Assembly (NCBI RefSeq): GCF_006439055.1
Contig: NZ_RCZC01000008.1
Location: forward strand, 156,909-220,908
DNA length: 64,000 bases
Direction of reading: 5' to 3'
From: Sphingomonas glacialis
GTDB taxonomy: Bacteria > Pseudomonadota > Alphaproteobacteria > Sphingomonadales > Sphingomonadaceae
Each line of letters starts with the position of its first letter. The first letter of the stretch is position 1. The position numbers were made by a program, and so were the translations under genes. The notes under the pieces were generated by a model. That model was given only the letters and a program-made list of their open reading frames with translations. It searched no databases and had not been told where the DNA came from. Positions 49,490 to 57,790 of this stretch are shown here, piece by piece.

Positions 49490-50716
49490 TCAGGCGCGAA
49501 CCAGCAGCCCGTGGTTCTTCTTGCCCGCCGCGATCCGCACCGGCTCGGCACCGACGCTGACGATCATCGCCTCGTCGCTCACCTTGTCGGCGCCGACGCG
49601 CGCGCCGCCGCCCTTGATCAGCCGCTTCGCCTCGCCCTTCGATGCCGCAAAGCCCAGACCGATCAGCGCATCGACGATGCCGATGTCGCTGCTTACGGTG
49701 AAGGTCGGGAGCGAGCCGCCGGCCGCGCCCTCCTCGAAGGTCCGGCGCGCGGTTTCGGCCGAATCGACCGCCGCCGCTTCACCGCGGCACATCGTCGTCG
49801 CGGCATTGGCGAGCACGATCTTGGCGGCGTTGATCTCGGCGCCCTCGAGCGCCTCGAGCCGCGCGATCTCGTCGAGCGGAAGGTCGGTGAACAGCCGCAG
49901 GAAGCGACCGACATCGCGGTCGTCGGTGTTGCGCCAGAACTGCCAGTAATCGTAATGCGGCAGCTGGTCCTCGTGCAGCCACACCGCGCCCGACATCGTC
50001 TTGCCCATCTTCCCGCCGTCGGCGGTGGTGATCAGCGGGGTGGTGATGCCGAACACCTCGGTGCCATCCATCCGGCGCGAGAGTTCGATCCCGTTGACGA
50101 TGTTGCCCCATTGATCCGACCCGCCCATCTGCAGCCGGCACCCGGCGCGGCGCGACAGTTCGAGGAAGTCGTAGGCCTGGAGGATCATGTAGTTGAACTC
50201 AAGGAACGACAGCGACTGTTCGCGGTCGAGCCGCAGCTTGACCGAGTCGAAGCCGAGCATCCGGTTGACCGAGAAATGCTGCCCGACATCGCGCAGGAAC
50301 GGGATGTATTCGAGCTTGTCGAGCCATTCGGCATTGTCGAGCATGATCGCGTCGCTTGGCCCGTCCCCGAAGGTCAGGAAACGTTCGAAGATCCGGCGGA
50401 TCGAGGCGACGTTGTGCGCGATCCCGTCATGGTCGAGCAGCTTGCGCGCTTCGTCCTTGAAGCTCGGGTCGCCGATCTTGCCGGTGCCGCCGCCCATCAG
50501 CACGATCGGCTTGTGCCCCGCCTGCTGGAGTCGGCGCAGCAGCATGATTTGCACCAGGCTGCCGACGTGGAGCGAGGGCGCGGTCGGATCGAAACCGATA
50601 TAGCCGGGCACAATCTCCTTCGCCGCAAGCGCATCGAGCGCCGCCGCATCGGTGGTCTGGTGGATATAGCCGCGTTCCGAAAGGAGGCGGAGGAGATCGG
50701 AAGTGTGCTCGGTCAT
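49490..50716 (-). CDS. tyrS: Tyrosyl-tRNA synthetase
   Basis: This class I synthetase charges tRNA-Tyr. GFDPTAPSLHVGSLV carries the HIGH-like motif (LHVG), and GGKMGKTMSGAVWL carries the KMSKS-like loop. The tyrosine-binding QAYDFLELSRR and GGSDQWGNIVNG segments and a C-terminal S4-type RNA-binding domain are present. The 408-residue length is normal from the ATG at 50716. Confidence 0.96.
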   Translation of the reverse strand: MTEHTSDLLRLLSERGYIHQTTDAAALDALAAKEIVPGYIGFDPTAPSLHVGSLVQIMLLRRLQQAGHKPIVLMGGGTGKIGDPSFKDEARKLLDHDGIAHNVASIRRIFERFLTFGDGPSDAIMLDNAEWLDKLEYIPFLRDVGQHFSVNRMLGFDSVKLRLDREQSLSFLEFNYMILQAYDFLELSRRAGCRLQMGGSDQWGNIVNGIELSRRMDGTEVFGITTPLITTADGGKMGKTMSGAVWLHEDQLPHYDYWQFWRNTDDRDVGRFLRLFTDLPLDEIARLEALEGAEINAAKIVLANAATTMCRGEAAAVDSAETARRTFEEGAAGGSLPTFTVSSDIGIVDALIGLGFAASKGEAKRLIKGGGARVGADKVSDEAMIVSVGAEPVRIAAGKKNHGLLVRA

Positions 50717-50749
50717 ACGACCGCCATAAGATATCGCGCGGTCGCCTGT

Positions 50750-50885
50750 CATCCCCGCGCAAGCGGAAGATAGAAAGTGGGTTCACGCGAAGGCGCGAAG
50801 ATCGCGAAGCGGATCCGATGCTTCGCGCTCTTCGCGCCTTCGCGCCTTCGCGCCTTCCCGCTTTCGCGTGAACCCGCTCTCTTTC
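50750..50885. repeat. Long imperfect palindrome with TTCGCGCCT tandem units
   Basis: AGTGGGTTCACGCGAAGGCG on the left pairs with CGCTTTCGCGTGAACCCGCT on the right. Inside, TTCGCGCCT is repeated in tandem three times on the right side (around 50831-50856), with complementary CGAAGGCGCGAAG on the left. It lies between tyrS and the LytM gene, downstream of the latter. Confidence 0.85.
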
Positions 50886-50892
50886 TTCTACC

Positions 50893-52020
50893 TCAGATTC
50901 CCGGCAATTGCCGTTGCGGATCGACCGGGGTGCGGCCTTTGCGCATTTCGAAATGGACCTCGGGCCGGCTTGCCTGACCCGAATCGCCCGACAGCGCGAT
51001 CGTCTGGCCGCGCTTGACCGCCTGGCCGCGGCGCACGAGCAGCTGGCTCGCATTGGCATAGACCGTCGTCCAGCTCGACCCGTGCTTGACGATCACCAAC
51101 CCGCCGAGCGTCGGCACGCCGCTGCCGGCATAAGCGACGACGCCGTCGGCCGAGGCAAGGATCGGCGTGCCGAGCGGCACCGCGATGTTGACGCCGTTGA
51201 ACTTCTCACCCGAGGCGCCGGGCCCGAAGCGCGTGATGATCTTTCCATGCACCGGCCAGGCGAAGCCGCTGGTCAGCTGCGCCGGCTCGGCGAGCGCCTG
51301 GGTCGGCGCGAGCACGCGGCGTGGCGAGGCGGTCGGCTGGGCCGGACGCTGGTTGGCGGCGAGCGCCGGTTCGCTGCCGGTGAGGATATCGTCGATATCG
51401 AGCGTGAAGGCTTTCGCGCGCTCGGCCGCCGAGACGCCACCCGCGGTGCCGGGGATCAGCACGCGCATCCCGACGCGCAACGTATAGGGCGCGGTCAGAT
51501 CGTTCGCGGCGATGATCCGCGACCAGTCGACCGCATAGGCGCGCGCGATCGCGATCCCGGTCTGCCCGGCGCGGACGAGGTGATAGCGCCCGCCGGGGAT
51601 CGTCAGCCGCTGGCCGGCGCGGACCACGAAAGGCGGGGGGAGCTGGTTGGCGCGCGCGATCGCCTCCGAACCGCCGCCGGTACGATCGGCGATCGCGCGC
51701 AGCGTATCGCCGGGGCGGACGAGATAGGTCGTCGTGTCGATCGTCGCGGCATCGGCCGACACCGGGCGCGCCTGCCACGCCGGTGGCGGCGCGGGGAGCG
51801 CGGAGACGCGCTCGTCGATGCGGTGCGGCTCGTAGCGTTCGGGTGGCGCGTCGTCGCGCGGATCGGCGCGCGGCCGATCGTCGCGCCACCGCGGTTCCGC
51901 GCGGTCGCGCGGCGGGCGATAGCCGCTATCGGGACGGTCGGGATTGGGAATGCAGGCGCCCAGCATCGTCAGCAACAGCGTCGCCGCCAGGCCTATCTCT
52001 CTGCGATGCCCCATCCTCAT
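50893..52020 (-). CDS. LysM-LytM (M23) lipoprotein, degenerate NlpD-type
   Basis: The 375-residue lipoprotein has a lipobox (LLLTMLGAC), an Arg/Pro/Asp-rich linker, two LysM domains (TTTYLVRPGDTLRAIADRTGG and RYHLVRAGQTGIAIARAYAVD) and a C-terminal LytM domain. The LytM zinc ligands are mostly missing: FNGVNIAVP replaces H-x3-D, YANASQ lacks the His, and only EVHFEMR remains. It is therefore likely an amidase activator rather than a peptidase, as NlpD is in E. coli. surE, its usual neighbour, lies upstream. Confidence 0.88.
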   Translation of the reverse strand: MRMGHRREIGLAATLLLTMLGACIPNPDRPDSGYRPPRDRAEPRWRDDRPRADPRDDAPPERYEPHRIDERVSALPAPPPAWQARPVSADAATIDTTTYLVRPGDTLRAIADRTGGGSEAIARANQLPPPFVVRAGQRLTIPGGRYHLVRAGQTGIAIARAYAVDWSRIIAANDLTAPYTLRVGMRVLIPGTAGGVSAAERAKAFTLDIDDILTGSEPALAANQRPAQPTASPRRVLAPTQALAEPAQLTSGFAWPVHGKIITRFGPGASGEKFNGVNIAVPLGTPILASADGVVAYAGSGVPTLGGLVIVKHGSSWTTVYANASQLLVRRGQAVKRGQTIALSGDSGQASRPEVHFEMRKGRTPVDPQRQLPGI

Positions 52021-52039
52021 CCCCCGATCCTGCCCACCC

Positions 52040-52804
52040 CTAGGCGTATAAGCCGCCGAGCATAGCGAGCGATGCGTGATGTGTCAGGTCGAGATGCAGC
52101 GGCGTCACCGCGATGTACCCGTCGGCGACCGCTTCGAGGTCGGTCGCGTGCGCCGGCGTCTCGACCGTGCCGGCGAGCGCGAACCAGTGATATTCATAGC
52201 CGCGCGGATCGCGATTGGTCACGATCTGCAGCCGTCCGTAATCGCGCAGACCCTGCTGCGCGATCCGCACGCCTTTCACCGCTGCTGCGGAAACGGCGGG
52301 GAAGTTGATGTTGACGAGCGTGCGCGGCGCGAGCGGCGCATCGAGCAGCGGGCGCAGCACGCGCTCGCCCCAGGCTGCGGCGCTGTCGAACGGGACGGCG
52401 TCGCCCATTCCGCGCTTCTCATAGACCTGGCTCAGCGCGATCGAACGAACGCCGGCGAGCGCACCCTCCATCGCCGCGGAGACGGTTCCCGAATAGGTCA
52501 CGTCCTCGGCAAGATTGGCGCCGCGATTGACGCCCGACAGGATCAGGTCGGGCTTGTGATCGGGCATGATCTTGGCGAGCGCCATCATCACCGCGTCGGT
52601 CGGCGTGCCGGCGACGGCGAAGCGCTTCTCGCCGTGCTGGCGCACGCGGATCGGGCGGGTGAGCGTGAGCGAATGGCCGGCACCCGATTGCTCCTCGGCG
52701 GGTGCTACGACCCAGACATCGTCGGAAAGCGTTGCGGCGATCGCCTCGAGCACCTTGAGGCCAGGGGCATGATAGCCGTCGTCGTTGGTGAGGAGGATGC
52801 GCAT
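52040..52804 (-). CDS. surE: 5'/3'-nucleotidase SurE
   Basis: SurE is a metal-dependent nucleotidase linked to stress survival. The acidic site LLTNDDGYHAPGL is at the N-terminus, followed by VAPAEEQSGAGHSLT, LILSGVNRGANLAEDVTYSGTVSAAMEG and the C-terminal VTPLHLDLTHH. The 254-residue length is typical. It lies between serS and the NlpD-like gene, the arrangement common in alphaproteobacteria. Confidence 0.95.
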   Translation of the reverse strand: MRILLTNDDGYHAPGLKVLEAIAATLSDDVWVVAPAEEQSGAGHSLTLTRPIRVRQHGEKRFAVAGTPTDAVMMALAKIMPDHKPDLILSGVNRGANLAEDVTYSGTVSAAMEGALAGVRSIALSQVYEKRGMGDAVPFDSAAAWGERVLRPLLDAPLAPRTLVNINFPAVSAAAVKGVRIAQQGLRDYGRLQIVTNRDPRGYEYHWFALAGTVETPAHATDLEAVADGYIAVTPLHLDLTHHASLAMLGGLYA

Positions 52805-52899
52805 CTAATCTCCCGTTTGGCTCCGGCGTCGTGAAACGCTGTTCGTCGCTGCCGTCGTCGAGGGCGCGGCATCAATCGGCTCGCCCCAAACGGTTTGGT

Positions 52900-54180
52900 T
52901 CAGCGCCTCAGCTCCAGCCGCGACATGCCGCCCGTATAGGACAGCAATGCCTCGGGTACCGAGACGCTGCCGTCTTCATTCTGGTAGTTCTCGATCACCG
53001 CCACCAACGTCCGACCTACCGCGAGGCCTGAGCCGTTGAGGGTGTGGACGAACTCGGTCTTCTTCTCGCCCGCCACCCGGTACCGGGTGTTCATGCGCCG
53101 CGCCTGGAACGCGCCGGTGTTCGAGCACGAGCTAATCTCGCGATACGCGTTCTGGCCCGGCAGCCAGACTTCGAGATCGTAGGTCTTGCGCGCGCCGAAG
53201 CCCATGTCGCCGGTGCACAGCAGCAGCTTGCGATAGGGCAGGTTGAGGCGTTCGAGGACGGTCTCGGCGGCACGTGTCATGCGCTGGTGCTCGGCCTCGC
53301 TGTCCTCGGGCCGCACGATGCTGACGAGTTCGCACTTCTCGAATTGGTGCTGACGGATGAAGCCGCGCGTGTCGCGTCCGGCCGCGCCCGCTTCGGAACG
53401 GAAGCACAGCGTGAGCGCGGTAAGCCGAACCGGGAGCGCGCTCTCGTCGAGCAATTCACCCATGACGCTCGCGGTCAGGCTGACTTCGCTCGTCGGGATG
53501 AGCCAGCGATCGTCGGTCGTGCGAAAGCTGTCCTCGGCAAACTTGGGCAGCTTGTCGGTGCCGTACATCGCCTCGTCCTTGACGAGTACCGGCGGGTTGC
53601 ATTCCTCATAGCCATGCTCGCGCGTCTGGAGGTCGAGCATGAACTGGCCGAGCGCGCGGTGAAGACGCGCCATGTCGCCGCGCAGGAAGGTGAAGCGCGC
53701 ACCCGAAAGCCGCGCGCCGGTTTCGAAATCCATGCCGAGCGCAGGGGCGAGATCGGCATGTTCGCGCGGCGTGAAGTCGAAGCCGCGCGGGGTGCCCCAG
53801 CGGGCGACTTCGACATTGTCCTCCTCGCCCGCGCCGTGCGGCACATCGTCGGCGGGCAGATTGGGGATCATCTCGAGCGCGGCCTTGAGCTGTGCCGCAA
53901 CATCCTTTTCCTCGGCCTCGATCGCGGGCATCCGCTCCTTCAACGCGGCGACCTCGGCCATCAGGCTTGCGGCGGTGGCGTCGTCCTTCTTTGCCTTGGC
54001 TGCGCCGATCGCCTTCGAGGCTTCGTTGCGGCGCGCCTGGCCGGTCTGCGCCTCGGTGATCAGCGCGCGGTGGCGTTCGTCGAGCGCGACCAGCCCGGCG
54101 GCGACGGGCGACAGCCCGCGGCGCGCGAGAGCGGCATCGAAAGCGGCAGGGTTTTCGCGGATCGAACGGATATCATGCAT
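52900..54180 (-). CDS. serS: Seryl-tRNA synthetase
   Basis: SerS charges tRNA-Ser and tRNA-Sec. It has the N-terminal antiparallel coiled coil (about residues 30-100, with KAIGAAKAKKDDATAASLMAEVAALKERMPAIEAEEKD) and class II motifs 2 (CFRSEAGAAGRDTRGFIRQHQFEK) and 3 (GSGLAVGRTLVAVIENYQ). It is 426 residues long. The serS-surE-nlpD order suggests a single transcript. Confidence 0.97.
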   Translation of the reverse strand: MHDIRSIRENPAAFDAALARRGLSPVAAGLVALDERHRALITEAQTGQARRNEASKAIGAAKAKKDDATAASLMAEVAALKERMPAIEAEEKDVAAQLKAALEMIPNLPADDVPHGAGEEDNVEVARWGTPRGFDFTPREHADLAPALGMDFETGARLSGARFTFLRGDMARLHRALGQFMLDLQTREHGYEECNPPVLVKDEAMYGTDKLPKFAEDSFRTTDDRWLIPTSEVSLTASVMGELLDESALPVRLTALTLCFRSEAGAAGRDTRGFIRQHQFEKCELVSIVRPEDSEAEHQRMTRAAETVLERLNLPYRKLLLCTGDMGFGARKTYDLEVWLPGQNAYREISSCSNTGAFQARRMNTRYRVAGEKKTEFVHTLNGSGLAVGRTLVAVIENYQNEDGSVSVPEALLSYTGGMSRLELRR

Positions 54181-54275
54181 GGTCGCAGGCTATGCCCAGC
54201 CTGCCGCAAGCGCGCAACCCGCGCGGCGCGCGGTGCGTTCTTCCAGCCTCACCAACCATAAGAGGCAAACGCCCC

Positions 54276-54716
54276 ATGCAGATCCCCAACAACGCCGTCG
54301 TGCTCGTGGCCGACGGCCGCAAGTCGCTATTCCTGCGCAACGAGGGCGACGCGACGCACCTCAATCTCGTCGTCGAGCGCGCGGTCGAGCAGATCAATCC
54401 GAGTGATGGCGACCAGAAGACCGACCATGCCGGGCGCGCCTCGTCGAGCGTCGGCGGTGGGCAGAATTCGATGCAGGAGGTCGACTTCCACCAACAGGAG
54501 AAGGATCGCTTCGCGGTCGATACCGCCGACCTGCTCAAGCGCCGTGCGCTCGCCAACGACTTCGCCTCGCTGTTCGTCGTCGCGCCGCCGCAGACGCTCG
54601 GCGAATTGCGCAAACATTATCACAGCGAAGTCAGCGCGCGGCTCAGCGGCGAGCTCGACAAGGATCTGACGAGCCACCCGATCGACCAGATCGAAAAGGC
54701 GCTGCAGGCGGCCTGA
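54276..54716 (+). CDS. Host attachment protein family (AtsE/eRF1-like) protein
   Basis: The 146-residue protein matches the host-attachment family: VVLVADGRKSLFLRNEGDAT at the start, a Gly/Ser linker, RFAVDTADLLKRRALANDFASLFVVAPPQTLGELR, and a short end. Relatives are eRF1 domain-like, and the name comes from an Agrobacterium attachment gene. The true role is unknown. The ATG at 54276 fits the conserved start. Confidence 0.82.
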   Translation: MQIPNNAVVLVADGRKSLFLRNEGDATHLNLVVERAVEQINPSDGDQKTDHAGRASSSVGGGQNSMQEVDFHQQEKDRFAVDTADLLKRRALANDFASLFVVAPPQTLGELRKHYHSEVSARLSGELDKDLTSHPIDQIEKALQAA

Positions 54717-54724
54717 AACGCAAA

Positions 54725-54753
54725 CGGGCTCCCGCGATGGTCGCGGGAGCCCG
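54725..54753. terminator. Bidirectional terminator hairpin
   Basis: CGGGCTCCCGCGA pairs perfectly with TCGCGGGAGCCCG around a 3-base loop, flanked by AAA and TTT, between two convergent genes. Confidence 0.85.
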
Positions 54754-54778
54754 GTTTACAAGAAATGCGATAGGCCGG

Positions 54779-55795
54779 TCAGGCGGCGACCGCGGTCCGC
54801 TTGGAGAACCGCTTGCGCGCGACCAGCGCCGCGGCGGCCGCGCCGAACAGCAGGACCATTGGCGGGGCGGGAACCGGCGCGGGCGGACCGCCGGGATCGC
54901 CCGGCGTGCAATTCGCGCCGCAGCTGCTGCTGCTGCTGCTGCTGCCATGGCCCCAATTGCTGCTCGAATTCCAGCCATGGCTGCTCGAGCCATAGCTGCT
55001 CGAACTGGCCGACGACGTGCTCGTGCTCGACCCGTTGGACGAGCTCGCGGAAGAGACGTTGCCGCTCGATGCCGAAGAGACGTTGCCGCTCGATGCCGAC
55101 GACACGTTGCCGCTCGATGAGGTCGATGACGTGGACGATATCGAGGGGTCAAACGCGACGTTACCGCTCGACGAGGTCGACGAAGACACGTTGCCGCTGC
55201 TGCCGCCCGACGCCGAGGACACGTTGCCGCTCGACGACGATCCTCCGGTCGACGACGTGCTCGACACGGTCGCGCCGCCGGTGCTGGTCGAGGTGGAGCC
55301 ACCGCTGGTCGAGGTCGATCCGCCGCTGGTCGAGGAACTGGTCGACGATCCGCCCGACGAGACGTTGACGGTCGTGCCGCTGCTGCCGGTCGAGGTCGAC
55401 GAGATCGTGATGTTGCCGCCGCCGCCACCACCGCCGCCACCGAAGAAGCCGCCCGCGAAGAAACCGCCGCCGCCGCCGAAGCCGCCGCCGATCACGGCCG
55501 GACCGACCCCGCCCGACGACCCGCTGAAACCGTTGAACGCGGGCGGCAGCGGGATCGGTGCGCCCTGCGTCGTCACCACCACGACCTGCGGGGGCGGGGT
55601 GGTGTGCGTCGTCGTCACGACTCGGCGAACGCGGCGCACCGAGGCGACCGCGGTCTTGCGGACGATTCGCTTGGTCTTGTGGACATAGGCAGCGCGAGCG
55701 CGGGAGGAATCAGCGACATGTACCGCGCCGCCGCCGACGATCGCGCCGCCGCACGCACAGGCACACAATTTCGCCAAGGCCATCCGCACCGACAT
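54779..55795 (-). CDS. Ser/Gly-rich secreted protein with PEP-CTERM-like sorting signal
   Basis: The ~338-residue exported protein has an N-terminal hydrophobic segment, a basic stretch (KTKRIVRKTAVASVRRVRR) and long low-complexity runs: GGGFGGGGGFFAGGFFGG, then Ser/Thr/Gly repeats such as SSASSGNVSSASSGNVSS. It ends with VPAPPMVLLFGAAAAALVAR plus basic residues, the layout of a PEP-CTERM-type signal processed by exosortase. It may be a surface or matrix glycoprotein. I chose the ATG at 55795; a GTG and a further ATG are in frame. Confidence 0.7.
   Translation of the reverse strand: MSVRMALAKLCACACGGAIVGGGAVHVADSSRARAAYVHKTKRIVRKTAVASVRRVRRVVTTTHTTPPPQVVVVTTQGAPIPLPPAFNGFSGSSGGVGPAVIGGGFGGGGGFFAGGFFGGGGGGGGGNITISSTSTGSSGTTVNVSSGGSSTSSSTSGGSTSTSGGSTSTSTGGATVSSTSSTGGSSSSGNVSSASGGSSGNVSSSTSSSGNVAFDPSISSTSSTSSSGNVSSASSGNVSSASSGNVSSASSSNGSSTSTSSASSSSYGSSSHGWNSSSNWGHGSSSSSSSCGANCTPGDPGGPPAPVPAPPMVLLFGAAAAALVARKRFSKRTAVAA
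55053..55124. repeat. 24-bp tandem repeat inside the Ser-rich gene
   Basis: Three consecutive 24-base units built on ACGTTGCCGCTCGATG encode SSGNVSSA on the minus strand. The unit length divisible by three lets copy number change without a frameshift. Confidence 0.85.
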
Positions 55796-55804
55796 ATCCG
55801 CCAC

Positions 55805-56199
55805 TTTCTCTTTACCGTAAAATCAACGCTATAGGTCGTTTCACGGTCTTCCGTGCCATTTCGCTCTAGCAGGTTAAGGCCAACAAAGCGTTAAGTTGAA
55901 GCGCTTTACCTTCCCCGCACATCTTAATCTACGATTTTGTCCGGATGGCAAAGGTTGATTGTGGGTTAACGTTTCGTCTTGGGACAGGGCAACGCCATTC
56001 TTCGGCGGCGCGCGCAATCCGGGCCCGCGCTGCAGCGGCAATCGGGCCGCGGCAATCGGATCGTCGCAGGAACGCAGGACAATCGCATCGGATTGCTTGT
56101 GGAGCTTCAAGGGCATGGCTATAGGCCCGCACCACGTGAGTTAACCCGGGGGCGGACCCACGATGCACTCGGCATCGTGCGGCTGTGGGAGAAAATGGG
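55805..56199. other. Non-coding region upstream of dksA
   Basis: I see no convincing gene. It holds AT-rich DNA near 55870-55980, several GTTAA words (near 55872, 55890, 55966 and 56139), and a hairpin ACGATGCACTCGGCATCGT at about 56160-56178 in the likely dksA leader. A 78-codon open frame at 55979 has no family resemblance. Confidence 0.4.
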
Positions 56200-56664
56200 A
56201 TGGCGACGGTCTTGAATCGACACGATGACTCCGAGAAATTCGCGGTCCCGCCGGTCGGCGGTGACGACGGCTATCGGCCAAGTGCGGACGAAGAGTTCAT
56301 GAACCCACGGCAGCAGGCGTATTTCCGCGCCAAGCTGCAGGGGTGGAAGGACTCGATCCTGCGCGAGGCGGCGGGAACGCTTTCGCAGCTGCAGGTCGAT
56401 ACGCTGCGCGAGGCCGACCTTACCGATCGCGCCTCGAGCGAGACCGATTGGTCGATCGAACTGCGCACGCGCGATCGCCAGCGCAAGCTGATCTCCAAGA
56501 TCGAGGCCGCGATGCGGCGAATCGACGAAGGCGAATACGGCTATTGCGAAGTCAGCGGCGAACCGATCTCGCTCGCCCGGCTCGAGGCGCGGCCGATCGC
56601 GACGATGACGGTCGAGGCGCAGGAGCGCCACGAACGCCACGAAAAGATTTCTCGCGAGGAATGA
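56200..56664 (+). CDS. dksA: RNA polymerase-binding transcription factor DksA
   Basis: DksA binds the RNA polymerase secondary channel and, with ppGpp, retunes rRNA and stress promoters. The 154-residue protein has the coiled-coil tip region (YFRAKLQGWKDSILREAAGTLSQLQ, with DRASSETDWSIELRTRDRQRKLI) and the C-terminal zinc-finger region. That region reads YGYCEVSGEPISLARLEARPIA and keeps only one of the four classical cysteines, as in other alphaproteobacterial DksA. I chose the ATG at 56200 (MATVLNRH). Confidence 0.93.
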   Translation: MATVLNRHDDSEKFAVPPVGGDDGYRPSADEEFMNPRQQAYFRAKLQGWKDSILREAAGTLSQLQVDTLREADLTDRASSETDWSIELRTRDRQRKLISKIEAAMRRIDEGEYGYCEVSGEPISLARLEARPIATMTVEAQERHERHEKISREE

Positions 56665-56740
56665 TCTTCGGGGCGCGTTAAGCGGTTCGATACATTTGCC
56701 CGGCTATTACGATCATAACGGAGGCCGTAAGATTCAGGCG

Positions 56741-57121
56741 ATGGATCAATATTCCCAAGATCCCCTCAGCGCTCCCGACGAGGATGGCGCCCACAACCGG
56801 CAGGAGTCGCGCGACAGCCTGTTCCTGATGGCGGATTTCCGCGTGGTCGGGAGCAGTGACGTTCACGCGCTTCGTGTCCGCAATCTCTCGGCGGGCGGGC
56901 TGATGGCGGAACTGGCGGGTGGCCTCGAGCAAGGATTGCGCGTCGAGTTCGACGTGCGCGGGATCGGGTGGGTGCCGGGACAGGTTGCCTGGTCGGCTGC
57001 CGGCCGAATCGGCGTCGCGTTCGATCAGCAGATCGATCCGCTGCTGGCGCGCAAGCCGGTCGGGCAGGGCGCTCAGACGCCGACCTTCGTCAAGCCGATC
57101 TTCTCGCGCCCGAGTCGCTGA
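56741..57121 (+). CDS. PilZ domain protein
   Basis: The 126-residue protein has a PilZ domain: RQESRDSLFLMADFRV (RxxxR-like), RVRNLSAGGLMAELAGGLEQGLRVEFDVRG (NxSxGG), and GQVAWSAAGRIGVAFDQ. It should bind c-di-GMP if the first Arg motif is functional. It is the second PilZ protein in the window, downstream of dksA. No output domain is attached. Confidence 0.85.
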   Translation: MDQYSQDPLSAPDEDGAHNRQESRDSLFLMADFRVVGSSDVHALRVRNLSAGGLMAELAGGLEQGLRVEFDVRGIGWVPGQVAWSAAGRIGVAFDQQIDPLLARKPVGQGAQTPTFVKPIFSRPSR

Positions 57122-57178
57122 ACGCGGCGGCGCGCTAAGTAAGCGGACCCGGACGCAGCGCGCCCGGGCCCTGCGGCG

Positions 57179-57334
57179 CTAGATCTGCGCCAGCTCCTGT
57201 TTGATCTTAAGCTTCTGTTTCTTCAGCGCGGCCAGCGTCACGGCGTCGGGCAGCGGTCGCTGCGCCTCGGTGGCAATCTGTCGATCGAGGACTGCATGCT
57301 TGGCCGTCAAGGCCGAGTGATGCGCGGTCTGCAT
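57179..57334 (-). CDS. YdcH-family (DUF465) small protein
   Basis: The 51-residue helical protein includes HSALTAKHAVLDRQIATEAQ, then TLAALKKQKLKIKQELAQI, the two-helix DUF465 hairpin. AGGAGG lies seven bases before the ATG at 57334. The role is unknown. It is divergent from another YdcH-type gene at 57512. Confidence 0.8.
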   Translation of the reverse strand: MQTAHHSALTAKHAVLDRQIATEAQRPLPDAVTLAALKKQKLKIKQELAQI

Positions 57335-57511
57335 GGATGCGTACCTCCTTCATATGCTGCTTGGGGGAGGCAAATAGAACATGGGCGCGGTTAATTGTCT
57401 CCCTATGATTTGGTGTGGTCGCGACGCGCGCACCGAATTGCGCGACCGGTCGATTTTATCCGTGCTGCAGCCCCGCGATTTGCTAAGACGCGGCAATCGA
57501 GCGGGGACCGA

Positions 57512-57709
57512 ATGGACGACAGCCTTATCGCAAAGCGCCTCGAGGTGTTACGCGTCGAACATCGGGATCTCGATTCGGCGATCGGTGCGCTGATCGGCAG
57601 CGGGGCGGCCGACCAACTGCAGCTCGCGCGCTTCAAGAAGCGCAAGCTGCGGCTGCGCGACGAGATCGCTCTGCTCGAAGATCAGTTGATCCCCGACATC
57701 ATCGCCTGA
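57512..57709 (+). CDS. YdcH-family (DUF465) small protein
   Basis: The 65-residue protein has the DUF465 hairpin: LEVLRVEHRDLDSAIGALIG and LQLARFKKRKLRLRDEIALLEDQLIPDI. Such proteins are found next to cell-cycle and envelope genes in alphaproteobacteria. The ATG at 57512 follows AGCGGGGACCGA. It is upstream of the RcdA-like gene. Confidence 0.85.
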   Translation: MDDSLIAKRLEVLRVEHRDLDSAIGALIGSGAADQLQLARFKKRKLRLRDEIALLEDQLIPDIIA

Positions 57710-57790
57710 GCCGCACCGCTTTGGGACAGGTCGCGGTGAATTTTCGCGCGACCGGCTACCCTCGCCCGCGCGATTGTGGGAAGGTCTGGA

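Noticed and set aside
55053..55124. Direct repeats as a CRISPR array
   Set aside because: The units are contiguous 24-bp coding repeats without spacers inside a Ser-rich gene.
55860..56150. CtrA binding sites before dksA
   Set aside because: Several GTTAA words occur, but I found no pair with the required TTAA-N7-TTAA spacing.
55979..56215. 78-codon frame upstream of dksA
   Set aside because: It has no family resemblance, no clear ribosome site, and composition like other non-coding frames here.
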